From the NCBI RefSeq assembly GCF_964656455.1, contig NC_135726.1:23385168-23449167 (forward strand): DNA of 64,000 nt, in the 5' to 3' direction. Every line of letters begins with the position of its first letter. The stretch's first letter is position 1. The notes under the pieces are model-generated. The model was not told the origin of the DNA. It saw only the letters and a program-made list of their open reading frames with translations, and made no database searches. The stretch is from Halichoerus grypus (lineage: Eukaryota > Chordata > Mammalia > Carnivora > Phocidae). A program made the position numbers and the translations under genes. Of the stretch, positions 10,733-21,180 are shown one piece after another.

Positions 10733-10940
10733 GGGCGCCTGGGTGGCTCAGTCGTTAAGCGTCTGCCTTCGGCTCAGGTCATGGTCCCAGGGTCCTGGGA
10801 TCGAGTCCCACATCGGGCTCCCTGCTCAGCAGGAAGCCTGCTTCTCCCTCTCCCACTCCCCCTGCTTGTGTTCCTGCTCTCGCTGTCTCTCTCTCTCTCT
10901 CTGTCAAATAAATAAATAAAATCTTTAAAAAAAAAAAAAA
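10733..10940 (+). mobile_element. CAN-SINE with 15-bp target duplication
   Basis: Complete copy: head GGGCGCCTGGGTGGCTCAG, a box-B-like GGGATCGAGTCCC, a CT body and a poly(A) tail. AAGAGATGAAAATGA is present before (10718-10732) and after (10941-10955), although the first two A's could belong to the tail. It sits in an old L1 piece and is clearly the younger insertion. Confidence 0.97.
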
Positions 10941-11082
10941 AAGAGATGAAAATGATTATTTTATATTGATGTATCCAATAATCTTTCTGAACTCTCTCAG
11001 TAGTTACAAGTTATCACATGTAAAAAGAGACCATTTTCAGGTAAAGAAAACCACATGAGAAACGAACCAAATGAGAAAACTT

Positions 11083-11130
11083 GTCTGTGTGTGTACGTGT
11101 GTATGTGTGCGTCTGTACATGTGTATAATA
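11083..11130. repeat. Imperfect (TG)n tract
   Basis: GTCTGTGTGTGTACGTGTGT followed by ATGTGTGCGTCTGTACATG. Confidence 0.8.
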
Positions 11131-11682
11131 TGTGATGGTTTTGTTTCTTCCTTCCCAACCTGTAAATTGCTTTCCTTTGTCTTATCTTGTTGCTTAGGAC
11201 TTTCAGCAAAATACTGAACAGAAGCAATGAAGCGGGTGTCCTTGATTAGTTACAAGTTAAGAAGAAAATGTTTCTAAATCTACTAAGATTATAATTTATT
11301 ATCTTGTTAAGAGGTCAATATAGTAAATCACACTAGCATATTGTCTTTGAATTAATTCATCTTTGAATTTGTTTTGGAATAAACACTAATTAATCATAGT
11401 ATGTTAGAATTCCAGTACATCAATAGACTTCCTTTAACATGTAAAGGAATCTTGTGTTTCTATTTCTAAGTGAGGTTATTGTATAATTTTCCTTTGCTCC
11501 TATTGTCTTTTACTTGGTCTGAATGTTAAGAGGATGGTATTTTAGCATTAAAAATATTAAATATTGCTAACATAAAGTCGATGCTTTTTGGTACATAATT
11601 AGATGCTCAATATTGCCCTTACGCTTTTCTCTTATCTACTTTCTTGAGGTAAAAAAAAAAAAAGAAAGAAAATTGGGGCTAA

Positions 11683-11790
11683 CAAAACCTACTACTCAGG
11701 GCGTTTACTAGGATTAAATAAAATAGCATATGTAAAAGTGCCTAAGGCAGTGTTTGATACATTAGAGAATTCATTAAATGCTAGCTCACT
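11683..11790 (+). mobile_element. MIR SINE 3' fragment
   Basis: AGGATTAAATAAAATAGCAT then AAGTGCCTAAGGCAGTGTTT and ATTCATTAAATGCTAG match the MIR 3' part. Confidence 0.75.
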
Positions 11791-12171
11791 TGCCCTTTCC
11801 CCCTTGGCTGTGTGTTTTTGAGAAAAGGCAGAGAAGGCAGGCAGTGCAATGCTTTTTTTTTTTTTTTTATGGAAGCCAGCTTAAAACAGTCATCAACACC
11901 GAAGTCAGTGAATGTGTTTGGTTTCCATTCAGAATGTTACTTTCAGAAATACACAGAGAGTTCATTTACATAATCACTCTCCAGGCTAGGAACCTGTCCC
12001 TGAGGGGTTATCATTATTTAAATCTAAGTCAGGTTATTATCATTCTTCATGCTGAGCTGCTTGGCTTTGCTTTCTTCCCTTTCCCTTGACTGCTGAGCTA
12101 CTCTAAATGGGAGCTTGACCAGCAGCTCTAATAGAGAGAGGCTGAGGGCAAGAAAGAAGGAAGCGTGTCCA
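11791..12171. other. Unassigned DNA
   Basis: Holds a T18-type homopolymer near 11852-11869. Nothing else recognised. Confidence 0.4.
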
Positions 12172-12290
12172 AGTGGAGAGAGCATGAAGTTCAGATCCAA
12201 GCTCCACTTCGCACTGGCTGTGGTACGTTGGGGAAAATGACTTCACAGTTCCTGAAATGGGAACTGTTAGGTTGTTGAGAGGTACAGATT
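12172..12290 (+). mobile_element. MIR SINE fragment
   Basis: AGAGAGCATGAAGTTCAGAT, CAAGCTCCACTTCGCACTGG and CTGAAATGGGAACTGTTAGG follow the MIR 5'-to-core order. Confidence 0.7.
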
Positions 12291-12764
12291 ACACATACCA
12301 TTCTAACCCAAGGTAACCCCTTTCATTGTATTAGCCCCCTTCCTTCCCTGATGCCTTTGTGATGCCTCAGAAAAGAAAGAAATACACATCAGGGCAAAGG
12401 AAACTCGCAGTGGGGGAAAAATGAATGAGTGAATGAATGAATGTTTAAGATTTATTTAAACAGAAGAAAATTTTACCTGTGAAAATCATTGTTCAGGGGA
12501 AAAGAGTAAACACAATAGTCTAAAAGTCAAGGGACACAGCAAAGGGGGACATTACATTTAACACCAGGTGCTGGGTCAGGGGATGTATCAAAACTGCTCA
12601 GTTAGGAGAGAGAGGGAGTACACTTGACCATGAGAATTGGGGTGGAGATGCCAATTAGAGAAAAGGATGATAAAACATGAAATATTTTCAACATCTCTCA
12701 AGTGAGGACCGTGTGATGGAAATGATGAAAAGTAAAGAGATTACACGAGTTATCTCTTTTTACT
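12291..12764. other. Unassigned DNA
   Basis: A short (GAAT)n run at about 12422-12444; otherwise nothing recognised. Confidence 0.4.
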
Positions 12765-12975
12765 GTCTTCTTCAAGCCACGTACTTAGCTGACTGAATGC
12801 TCACGAAAACTCTTTGGAGCAGATAAGGTATTGTCTGCTTTACTGGGGAGGAAACTGTGTGTCAAACACATTAAGCATTTTGTCCCAAGACTGCTCAACT
12901 AAAAAGTACCTGAGGTAGATTCCAACTCAAGTCCAGTTAATTGCAAACATTCTGCCACCAGCTACGTATTTTCCT
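12765..12975 (-). mobile_element. MIR SINE
   Basis: On the plus strand CTGGGGAGGAAACTGTG, then AGACTGCTCAACTAAAAAGT and GATTCCAACTCAAGTCCAG, which is the reverse of the MIR core. Confidence 0.75.
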
Positions 12976-13269
12976 CTTGAAAACCCAACCATATTGGGTC
13001 TTCTACTCTGTAAGACCATAATATAAGGTGCCCAGTATTGCTTATGGAATTTGCCTGTGAGCCAGTGAAGGGTTGCTAGAGGATTCTTACCGCACACAGA
13101 GAATCAGGAAAGGTGTTAATGGTTAAGTGCAGTTTAAACTTATTGATACTGGGGTGGTATTGAGGAGACTCATTACAGAAAAGATGAAAATCAAGTTTGC
13201 TATAAAGACTGTCATGCTTTCTTTATCATCACACATATGACTTTCCATAGTCCACGGAAGGTTCTAAAG
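12976..13269. other. Unassigned DNA
   Basis: Nothing recognised. Confidence 0.4.
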
Positions 13270-13375
13270 AACCAGCTCTGTATTATGTATCATGCTGCTA
13301 GGTGCCAGAAATAAAATGTAGTATATACATTCCCTGTCCTCTAGAGGCATGCTTCGAGCACAGTAGATGGTAGCC
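13270..13375. mobile_element. L2-like fragment
   Basis: ATTATGTATCATGCTGCTAG, GTGCCAGAAATAAAATG and TTCCCTGTCCTCTAGAGG resemble the L2 3' segment. Diverged. Confidence 0.45.
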
Positions 13376-13684
13376 AGGTAGGGCTATTTAAAGATACATT
13401 AATTAAATAAAATTAAACATTCACTTTCTTAGTCTCACATAGCCACATTGATCGTATTGAACAGAGAGGGTATAGAATATGTCTACCATCATCAAATGTT
13501 GTATAGAAAGTCTGCATTAGAAGCTCTTAGATCAAACTGTCAGGGTTAAGATACTAAACTCACTGTCACCACTACCCTTACTGCTTCTAGCTAATTGTTT
13601 ATCAACATGTTCTAGTGGTTTAATCCTCAAATAACTATATGAGGAAAGAATGTTGGATAAACAGAGCAAGGTTCAGAGGTGTAT

Positions 13685-13830
13685 ATATATTTTTTTACAA
13701 TATTATTTTTTATTATGTTCAATTAGCCAGCATATAGTACATCATTAGTTTTTGATGTAGTGTTCAACGATTCATTAGTTGTTTATAACACACCCAGCGC
13801 TCATCACTACATGTGCCCTCCTTAACACCC
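13685..13830 (-). mobile_element. Carnivore-type L1 3' end, truncated
   Basis: CATCATTAGTTTTTGATGTA, GTGTTCAACGATTCATTAGT and GCTCATCACTACATGTGCCC are the antisense of the L1 3' UTR that occurs in plus orientation at 37.3-37.45 kb. Confidence 0.8.
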
Positions 13831-14282
13831 AGAATTGTATTTCTTTATGTGAGTATAGTTGACACACAATGTTACATTAGTTTCACATGTCTATACATTA
13901 TGCTATGTTCACAAGTGTAGCTACCATCTGTCCCCATACTTTGCCCTTACAACATCACTGACTGTATTTCTTATGCCGTGACTTTTACTCCCATGATTTA
14001 CTCATTCCATAACTGGAAACCTGTATCTCCCATTTCCCCTCACCCATTTTGCTCCTACCTCCAACCCCCACCCCTCTAGCAACCATCAGCTTGTTCTCTG
14101 TATTTATAGGACTGATTCTAATTTTATTTATTCACTTTTTAAAAGATTCCACTTATGAGTGAAATCATATGGTATTTGTCTTTCTTAGTCTGACTTATTT
14201 CACTTAGCATAACACCTTTTAGGTCCATCCATGTTGTCTTAAATGGCACGAGCTCATCCTTTTTTATGGTCACGTAATAGTC

Positions 14283-14332
<50 letters not shown>

Positions 14333-14420
14333 CACATCTTCTTTACCCATTCATCTATTAATGGACAGTGAGGTGGCTTTCATATCTTGGCTATTGTAAA
14401 TAATGCTGCAATAAACATAG
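13831..14420 (-). mobile_element. Older L1 3' end fragment
   Basis: Contains AATGTTACATTAGTTTCACA, TCCACTTATGAGTGAAATCA, TATGGTATTTGTCTTTCTTA, CATCCATGTTGTCTTAAATG and TACCCATTCATCTATTAATG, the antisense of L1 3' UTR and terminal ORF2. The left part belongs to a different L1 subfamily from 13685-13830, so two insertions (or a mosaic) are likely. Confidence 0.8.
14286..14330. repeat. (GT)n microsatellite
   Basis: Pure GT dinucleotide run of about 45 bases inside the L1 fragment, in place of the TGTATATATATA that usually stands here. Likely polymorphic. Confidence 0.97.
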
Positions 14421-14697
14421 TGCAGTAATTTATCCAAGGACTAGTAGGTGATAGAGCCTGGATTCAAACACAAGTATGTCTGACTTTAGAGCCCAGGCTC
14501 TCAACTTCTGGGGAATACTTCTCACATCAAAAATACAGTACAGCACATGGAAGAGTTAATTCTGTCGGATTGCCCAGGGAAATCTTCACCAAAGAAGGCA
14601 TAACAAGGAAAGATTTTAAACTGTAAATGGAAATTGCTTGTGTGGACAAGATGAGGAAAGGAAATATAAGAAGAGAGTAAAGAAAGTAACAAGGTAG

Positions 14698-14900
14698 GGG
14701 TGCCTGTGGCTCAGTCGTTAAGCGTCTGCCTTCGGCTCAGGTCATGATCCCAGGGTCCTGGGATCGAGCCCCGCATCGGGCTCCCTGCTCAGCGGAAAGC
14801 CTGCTTCTCCCTCTCCCACTCCCCCTGCTTGTGTTCCTGCTCTCGCTGTCTCTCTCTCTGTCAAATAAATAAATAAAATCTTTAAAAAAAAAAAAAAAAG
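14698..14900 (+). mobile_element. CAN-SINE with 13-bp target duplication
   Basis: Head GGGGTGCCTGTGGCTCAGTC (a small deletion in the usual GCGCCTGGGTGGCTC), full body and A tail. AGTAACAAGGTAG flanks it at 14685-14697 and 14901-14913. The body is nearly the same as the copies at 33345 and 39377, so it is young. Confidence 0.97.
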
Positions 14901-14959
14901 AGTAACAAGGTAGCTTGGATTACCTTCATGAGATGGTCTTAGTCTATAAATTTTGTGAT

Positions 14960-15115
14960 AGAGATATATATGTGTTGGGTATCTACCGTGTGCTTGGTAC
15001 CATGCTAGACTTTGTGGATATAAACTTAAGAAGTTGTCATACTCTTGGGAAGTTCTGAGTTTAGAGAGAACACACCTCAGCCAAGGAAACAAACTGGACA
15101 ATAGTATAGTAAGTC
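14960..15115. mobile_element. L2-like fragment
   Basis: GGGTATCTACCGTGTGCTTG, GTACCATGCTAGACTTTGTG and GGATATAAACTTAAGAAG resemble the L2 3' segment GAGCACCTACTGTGTGCCAGGC...GGATAC. Confidence 0.55.
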
Positions 15116-15143
15116 CTATTTCATGTTAAAATTTATCCATTCA

Positions 15144-15340
15144 GGGGCGCCTGTGTGGCTCAGTTAGTTAAACATCTACCTTCAGCTCAGGTCATGATCC
15201 CAGGGTCTTGGGATCGAGTCCCACATCGGGCTCCCCACTCAGTGGGGAGTCTGTGTCTCACTCTGCCCTTCTTCCCTGCTTCTGCACGTGTGCTCACTCT
15301 CTCTCTCGCAAAAATAAAAAAATGAAATCTTAAAAAAATA
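15144..15340 (+). mobile_element. CAN-SINE, 10-bp target duplication
   Basis: Head GGGGCGCCTGTGTGGCTCAG, a variant body (GGGGAGTCTGTGTCTCACTC ... TGCACGTGTGCTCACTC) and a tail with AAAATAAAAAAATG. TATCCATTCA repeats at 15134-15143 and 15341-15350. Confidence 0.95.
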
Positions 15341-15539
15341 TATCCATTCAGTGCAGTAACCATAGAATCTAATGGATTCAGTATTAACAAAATTGGGAGG
15401 TCAACAAATCCCACTTTTTATCCAAAGGAAGAATAGTTTTATCTGCATTCCTGAATTTAATTGCCTCAATTGATTCAGTGAAAGAGTTGAGTATAATTGC
15501 TAAGAGTCTGCACTGGAAAAAGTAAACTTCCTTTAAATA

Positions 15540-15735
15540 CCTTATCTGCCATTTACTACTGTAAAACTTTTAGGAAATGGAAACCTTTCCGAATATTTCC
15601 CTAATCTGAGGAATAAAAATATTAATGTTTTAATTTGAATGCTACTGTGAATATTTCACACTCTTGTGTATAGTGTGCTTAATATAGCATCTGGCCCATG
15701 GTATAAACTAATTAAATGAGAGCTACATCAGTTTT
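15540..15735 (+). mobile_element. MIR SINE
   Basis: TTATCTGCCATTTACTACTG, TAATCTGAGGAATAAAAATA and AGCATCTGGCCCATGGTATA follow MIR order. Confidence 0.7.
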
Positions 15736-16847
15736 ATAGGGGAGAGACATACCGGATTAGTTCTCATTATTAAAATCTTCCTTATAGGTGACATAGAGGT
15801 GGATTTTGTCTTTACAGGACATTCCCTCTTTTTTTTTTCCTTACTATAATATGTCTTTCCTCAAATCCTTATAGTGGTCATGATTATGATTACAATTATA
15901 CCATTTGTCCATCTATTTTAACATTTCAACCCACTATGCAATGGAATGGAAGGGAGGCATATAACATCACTTAATAGTTATAGATAATCCTTTGCATAGC
16001 TCTTCACAATTCTGCCTTCACAACTGGGCTACAGAATTATCAACTCATCTATTCACATTTTATGGCAAAATAGTAAGCAAAGCAAGAATTTTACTTCTCA
16101 TGCATTTTGCATTTTGTGTGAGGAAAGAAATGCACTTTTGTAAAACTAAAGTGTCCTGTTCTAGTTCATCAAAAAGACCCTATTCCCCAAATCCTATCAG
16201 TTTTCTACCCATTCTGCATGACTCCACATTTAACATCCAAAATGAGGATACAATGGCATTGCCGTGGAGGAAACTGCTTAGTTATCTTAATCCTCTCAAG
16301 AATGTTCACCTCATCCTTCCTGGTGACCTAAAGCCTGTCCTGATATTTTAATAACGGCATTATTTTCACTATGGCTTTGAGAGCAGAAGAGCTACATGTT
16401 TGCTCAAAAGAAACTCTGACTATTCAAACTTAGTGGGCAAAACTAAATGTATTTCTTTTTCAAGGCTTAATGTGGTTTTTCTGAGAAGCTACACCCTAAC
16501 TATGTATTCCACATTTAAGTTTCATGACATTAAATTTTTATGAGCTTAATTTTCATCAGTTCCTTAAATCCAAGCAGCAATTTCGGTAATAGTATATGTA
16601 CTTCATAAACAACAAGTGCATATGCATAATGTTGTTTAGTCAGGAAAACCAAAAAGTTAAATTTTCTATAATCTTTTTTGAAAAATAGTTTTTCCTAGGA
16701 TGGTATGATTTTAAGAATCTTGTTGTGACTGATACGTTTTTTACTGTAGTGCCCACCGATATTAATTTAGCTTCAAATGATTAAAAAAAATCTAACGATG
16801 TAACCAGAATATAGTCTCTGAAATAAATTAAAATTAAAATATATTTA
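15736..16847. other. Unassigned DNA
   Basis: A 119-codon plus-strand frame at 15992-16351 shows no recognisable domain, signal or family resemblance and is probably chance. Nothing else seen. Confidence 0.4.
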
Positions 16848-16860
16848 CAAATATAGGTTA

Positions 16861-17063
16861 CGGGGTGCTTGGTGGCACAGTCGGTTAGGGGTTCTACTCT
16901 TGGTTTCAACTCTGGTTGTGAGGATTGAGCCACGCCTTGGGCTCCATGCTCAGGGCACAGTCTGAGTTTCTCTCTCCCTCTTCCTCTGTCCCCATCACAG
17001 CCCCCCCTCCCCCGTGCTCTCTGCTCTCTGTCTCTCTCTCAAATAAATAAGTCTTAAAAAAAC
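16861..17063 (+). mobile_element. CAN-SINE, old subfamily, 13-bp target duplication
   Basis: Diverged head (CGGGGTGCTTGGTGGCACAG), box-B-like GAGGATTGAGCCACG, C-rich body and AAATAAATAAGTC tail. CAAATATAGGTTA repeats perfectly at 16848-16860 and 17064-17076. Confidence 0.93.
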
Positions 17064-17076
17064 CAAATATAGGTTA

Positions 17077-17604
17077 TATTAGAATATAATGCTCAGCTTC
17101 AACTACTTTATTAATGCTCATCAGTGTAAACAATCTGCATAAGTAACTCCAACTTATTTGTAAATATCTTGTATTTTGGTATTTTCAGTTTATTCACTCA
17201 ATTATCAATGCTGAAGATAGCAAAAGTAACACTTTTTTTGTGTTGTATCTATTGTTTTCCTAGGAAGTTTCAAATTCTTTATAATAGGTATTCTGAATAA
17301 CATTATGAAATAAGACACATGCATATTGGCTTCCGTTTTCTACCAGAGAACATGAGGATGCAGAAGACAGAATTCTCAGCAATTGAGCAGTCCACTTTTG
17401 CCTTCCTTTCCTTGGTCCCACTATTTCTTCCATTTGGACTTATAAATTCATTCCCCATGAGGTAGTTATACCTTGCAGTAGGATGAACAACTGTCCTAGT
17501 TTGCCCAGGGCTGAGGGGTTTCCCAGAATGTAAGATTTTCATTGTTAAAATTAGCAAATATCTGGGCAACCAGTAGGTTGGTCTTACACCATTTAATAGT
17601 TCAG
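17077..17604. other. Unassigned DNA
   Basis: Nothing recognised. Confidence 0.4.
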
Positions 17605-17745
17605 GAACACGAATTCATCTATCCATTCAGTATCTATTGTGAAAACCTTTGTACCAGCTTCTGGTTAGGAGATGCACAGATAATTTCCATGATGGGTTTC
17701 TTTGAGAGAAAGACACATTTTAAACAGATGAGAGGGCAAGAGTGC
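17605..17745. mobile_element. L2-like fragment
   Basis: TCATCTATCCATTCAGTATC followed by 'ggttaggagatgcacagat' and 'agagaaagacacattttaaac' resembles the L2 3' segment. Weak. Confidence 0.4.
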
Positions 17746-18464
17746 ACAAACTCATGAGAAACTGAGGACCACTTTTATAACAACCTTAAATACTCTTACC
17801 GGAGACTCCTCCAACCAAACCATCTGTGTGATGGCTATGCCACCGGTCCCCAGTGGTTTAATCAAGCCTGTGTACAATTTGTTCTGAATGTACTCTAGTA
17901 CCTCTATCCAAGAAGAGCACAAAGAAGAGAGTGAGAGAGTGATTATATATTAAAAATAATGAATACCACCCTCAGATGTCCCTTGACGACAGGTTAAAGG
18001 TCTGAGGAGAATTCACTGGAATGTAAATGACAAGGAAATATCCTTATTTTTGTGATATACAACATTTTAGGGTAAAAACTAGAATTATTACTAAAAACAT
18101 TATACTAGGACATAGCACATCATGCCATATACATATTTAGATATATACTATATATAGATTATATATATATAGAACTTGAGATGTGTATATCTATAGATAT
18201 ATATATAAAACTTTATTCAGCCATATTAAATTGTATGCCTAATATCAACAGATAGAACATCTGCACACTGACTAAATTATGAGTTTTTCTAAATGGAAAA
18301 ACAGATATTATATTATTTCTCCAATATCAAGGAGGGAAGGGAGGCAGGAGTGAGAGAACAATGAAGGAAGTAAGGGATTTAATTTGAGGCCTCTGTTTGA
18401 GGATTATGAGAATTAAACAGATAATATGTGAATATATTTGTCAAAGGTAGGATTATAAGCACAT
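17746..18464. other. Unassigned AT-rich DNA
   Basis: Includes an imperfect (TA)n region at about 18125-18215; no gene. Confidence 0.45.
18125..18215. repeat. Imperfect (TA)n tract
   Basis: Alternating AT runs such as ATTATATATATATAG and ATAGATATATATATAA. Confidence 0.8.
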
Positions 18465-19052
18465 TTTTAAAATTCACTTTTTAAATTTTAGAACAATTCA
18501 CATTTACAGGGAAATTGTGAAGACAGTAGAGAGGTCACATATAGTCCACAGCCAATTTCCCCTTTTAGTAACACTTGACATTAGTATGTAAATTTGTTAC
18601 AATTAATGAACTAATACTGATATGCTACCAGGAGCTAAAGTGCACATTTTATTAATATTTTCTTAATTGTTATCTAATGTCCCTTTTCTGTTCCATGGTC
18701 CCTTCTAGGATGAGTTGCCATATCTTCTTAGGCTTTTTGGGGCTATTGCATACAGTGCTTTAGGCTTACCTTGTTTTTAATGACCTTGAGAGTTTGAGCA
18801 ATACTGTTGGCTATTTTTTTGGAATCCTCCTCAATGGGGGTTTGCCTGACGTTTTCTCTCATGATTAGATTGGGGTATAGATTTTGGAGAGGAAGACTAC
18901 ATGGGTAAACTTCCATTTTCATCATGTCCTATCAAAGATACCTACTATCAAAAGGACTTACTATTGTTGATTTTGACCTGATCATCCAGCTGAGGTAATG
19001 TTTGCCAGGATTTTCCCTTGTAGTTATCCCTCTCCCCCCTCTTGAGTACTTT

Positions 19053-19265
19053 CTTTCTTTCTTTCTTTTTTTTTTTTTTTTTTAAGATTTTATTTATTTG
19101 CGAGAGAGAGAATGAGAGACAGAGAGCATGAGAGGGAGGAGGGTCAGGGGGAGAAGCAGACTCCCTGCTGAGCAGGGAGCCTGATGCGGTACTCGATCCT
19201 GGGACTCCAGGATCATGACCTGAGCCGAAGGCAGTCGCTTAACCAACTGAGCCACCCAGGGGCCC
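19053..19265 (-). mobile_element. CAN-SINE inside ancient L1
   Basis: Reverse-oriented: poly(T) and TAAGATTTTATTTATTTG at left, then GATCATGACCTGAGCCGAAG and the complement of the tRNA-like head at right. GAGTACTTT flanks it at 19044-19052 and 19266-19274. The L1 3' UTR continues on both sides. Confidence 0.96.
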
Positions 19266-19589
19266 GAGTACTTTATTTCTTAAGTCACTATAAGCAGTCC
19301 ACACAGGAAGAGGGAGGAGTTACGCTCTACCTCCTTGGGGGAGGAGTAACTCTGTATATTATATATTTGGAGTTCTTCTGCAAGGGGGATGTTTCTAATT
19401 TTTCTCATTCATTTATTCAGTTATTTTCAGGTCAGTATGGACTCAATGGATATTTTTATGTTATAATGTTGCTGATAATCTAAAGCTATTTTATTTTATT
19501 GCTCAAATTTTTCCAGCTTTGGTTATTGGGAGTAGTTTAAAGTGGCCTATGTCCTCTGACCTACCTAGGTCAGTGTTTCTGTGTGTGTG

Positions 19590-19622
19590 TAATTCTGTGT
19601 GTGTGTAATTCCTTATTTTCTG
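19590..19622. repeat. Short tandem duplication
   Basis: The unit TCTGTGTGTGTGTAAT occurs twice in direct succession in the L1 3' UTR. Confidence 0.8.
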
Positions 19623-19647
19623 GCACTGTAAGATACCACAGGCTCAA

Positions 19648-20973
19648 TGTGATATTGTGATTTATAATAAAAAATCTGTATTTGGTTTTGTCCCTGTTCC
19701 TGGCACAGAGCTCCTAAATCCCTTGGGATGTCCTAAGTGATGAGAGTGATAAAGATATGTTTTGTTATGTTAATGAGTGACTTTTGGACCCCACCTAAGG
19801 ATGGGGGCTGATTGCCAGGGTAATCGACCTTGTGATTAGAGCGCTGGAAATTTCAATCCTCCTCTGCGGAAGAGAGACGGTCTGGAGCTTGAATCAACTG
19901 TCAGTGCCAATGATTTTTTTCAGTCATGCCTATGTAATGAAGCCTCTATAAAACCCCAAAAGGCGGGGGTTCAGAGAGATTCTCGGTTGGTCAATGCTTG
20001 GGGGTGCATGCTCAGAGAGTGCATGGAAGCTCTGCACCTTTTTGCCCATACATCTATGCATCTCTTCAATCTGGTAACTAAAATGTTTCCCTGAGTTCTA
20101 AGAGCTGCTCTAGCAAATTAATTGACCCGGAGGAAAGGGACTCTTTAATCTATAGCCTGTGGATATTTTGAGTGGCAACCCAGACTTTAGATTGGTGTTG
20201 GTGGTGGTTGCTTTGGGGGTGGGGAGATCAGGGCCATCTTAAAAGACTGAGCGCTTAACCTATGGGATCTAATGTGGGATCAGATAGATAATGAGAATTG
20301 AGTTGGGTATGCCAACCTGAAAAAAAAAAAAAGAACCACAATGAGAGGCAAATAAGTGTTGATTTGGAATCAAAGAACTGCAATTTGGGAATCACAGATT
20401 CCGGTAGTCACCAGAATAGTGTCCTGCCCGCAGGGTGAAAACAAGGGGTTTTTATGAGACAGAAGAATGGGGGGTGGGGCAATTAAATGGCTAGGATAAA
20501 AGAGGAAAAAAACTGTCAGTTGGTACTAACATGCTAAGCTACTTTTGGTTACACATTGATCAACTATTTTATTGGTGTTAACAACAAAACTATTTCTAGT
20601 ATGCATTAATTAATTATTCTGTCTTTAGAAAGTCCACAACCAACAGTTTTATGATCAGGGTGCCCATTTTCCTATTGACTTTATGAATCACTGTAACAAT
20701 TGCTGTTTTTGGCCCAGCTCAAGGATCTTCTTGCCCAATTCAAGAGCTCACTAGCCATTTATTTTTAGAAAGAAAAATGGAGCTTTTCTCAAAATGGAGT
20801 CTCTCATGTCTATGAGTTTTATATAATTTCACAAATTGTAGAACACCCAGCTGGCATCAGAGAATTGCCTAACGTGGGGAAAAACCCAGCACATCTGGTT
20901 TTACAAGTTATTGTGAGTTTTGTAGCAGCGTGGGAGTGAAGGCAAAACACAGACGTATAGGTTTTCTGTAATA
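19648..20973 (+). mobile_element. Solo LTR of an ancient endogenous retrovirus
   Basis: Begins TGTGATATTGTGATTTATAA. The interior has GAGTGACTTTTGGACCCCAC, a TATA box in CCTCTATAAAACCCC (about 19942-19956), GCATGGAAGCTCTGCACC and GAGTTCTAAGAGCTGCTCTA. It ends after TTGTAGAACACCCAGCTGGC and an 'agcacatctggttttacaa' segment, an arrangement I associate with old mammalian LTRs (MER21/ERVL-type is my best guess). TCA/CTCA on both sides fits a short target duplication. No gag, pol or env sequence is attached. An unrelated insert occupies about 20307-20830. Confidence 0.75.
20307..20830. mobile_element. Insert within the LTR, family uncertain
   Basis: The LTR sequence breaks after GAGAATTGAGTTGGGTATGC and resumes at CACAAATTGTAGAACACCC. 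Between lie A13, GAACCACAATGAGAGGCAAA, a GGGGTTTTTATGAGACAG stretch and AAAATGGAGTCTCTCATG. The style suggests another LTR, but I do not recognise the family and cannot set its ends exactly. Confidence 0.5.
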
Positions 20974-21142
20974 GTCATCCTGTATATTTCCTGTCCCAGT
21001 CCTAGAAGCAGACATTTTTCCAAGAAGTTCTGGTTTGTTTTATTTGAGAAAGATTCCATCTGGGTTTTAGGTTTGGTCACTGCTACTGGGTGACATCGTG
21101 TCTAGGTTCTGTCAGCTACGAAAATATGTATATATTCTGACC

Positions 21143-21143
21143 C

Positions 21144-21177
<34 letters not shown>

Positions 21178-21180
21178 CTA
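21143..21180. repeat. (TA)n/(CA)n microsatellite
   Basis: About 12 TA units, then ACACACATATC, at a place where L1 3' UTRs commonly carry a variable TA/CA tract. Confidence 0.9.

Larger units (their letters stand above)
10370..11570 (-). mobile_element. Ancient L1 ORF2 fragment (reverse transcriptase region)
   Basis: Read on the minus strand, the piece resembles mammalian L1 ORF2. The plus-strand blocks GCTTAGGACTTTCAGCAAAA, ACTGAACAGAAGCAATGAAG and CGGGTGTCCTTGATTAG are the usual antisense reading of the ORF2 segment just beyond the catalytic FADD box. It is full of stops and frameshifts. A CAN-SINE interrupts it at 10733-10940 and a (TG)n tract at about 11083. The ends are approximate. Confidence 0.75.
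13608..14505 (-). mobile_element. MIR SINE split by L1 insertion
   Basis: The left half (13608-13682; TTTAATCCTCAAATAACTAT, then AGCAAGGTTCAGAGGT) and right half (14421-14505; GCAGTAATTTATCCAAGGAC, GGATTCAAACACAAG) join into one MIR core read on the minus strand. About 740 bases of L1 sequence lie between. Confidence 0.75.

Noticed and set aside
10860..10920. Regular CT repeats as a possible array (CRISPR-like)
   Set aside because: They are the CT-rich body of CAN-SINEs; no spaced direct repeats of array type exist in the window, and the DNA is mammalian.
14742..15101. 119-codon minus-strand frame
   Set aside because: Its end part is the antisense of a CAN-SINE (residues such as GVGEGEAGFP recur in other SINE antisense frames at 33.3, 39.4 and 58.9 kb), so it is repeat-derived.
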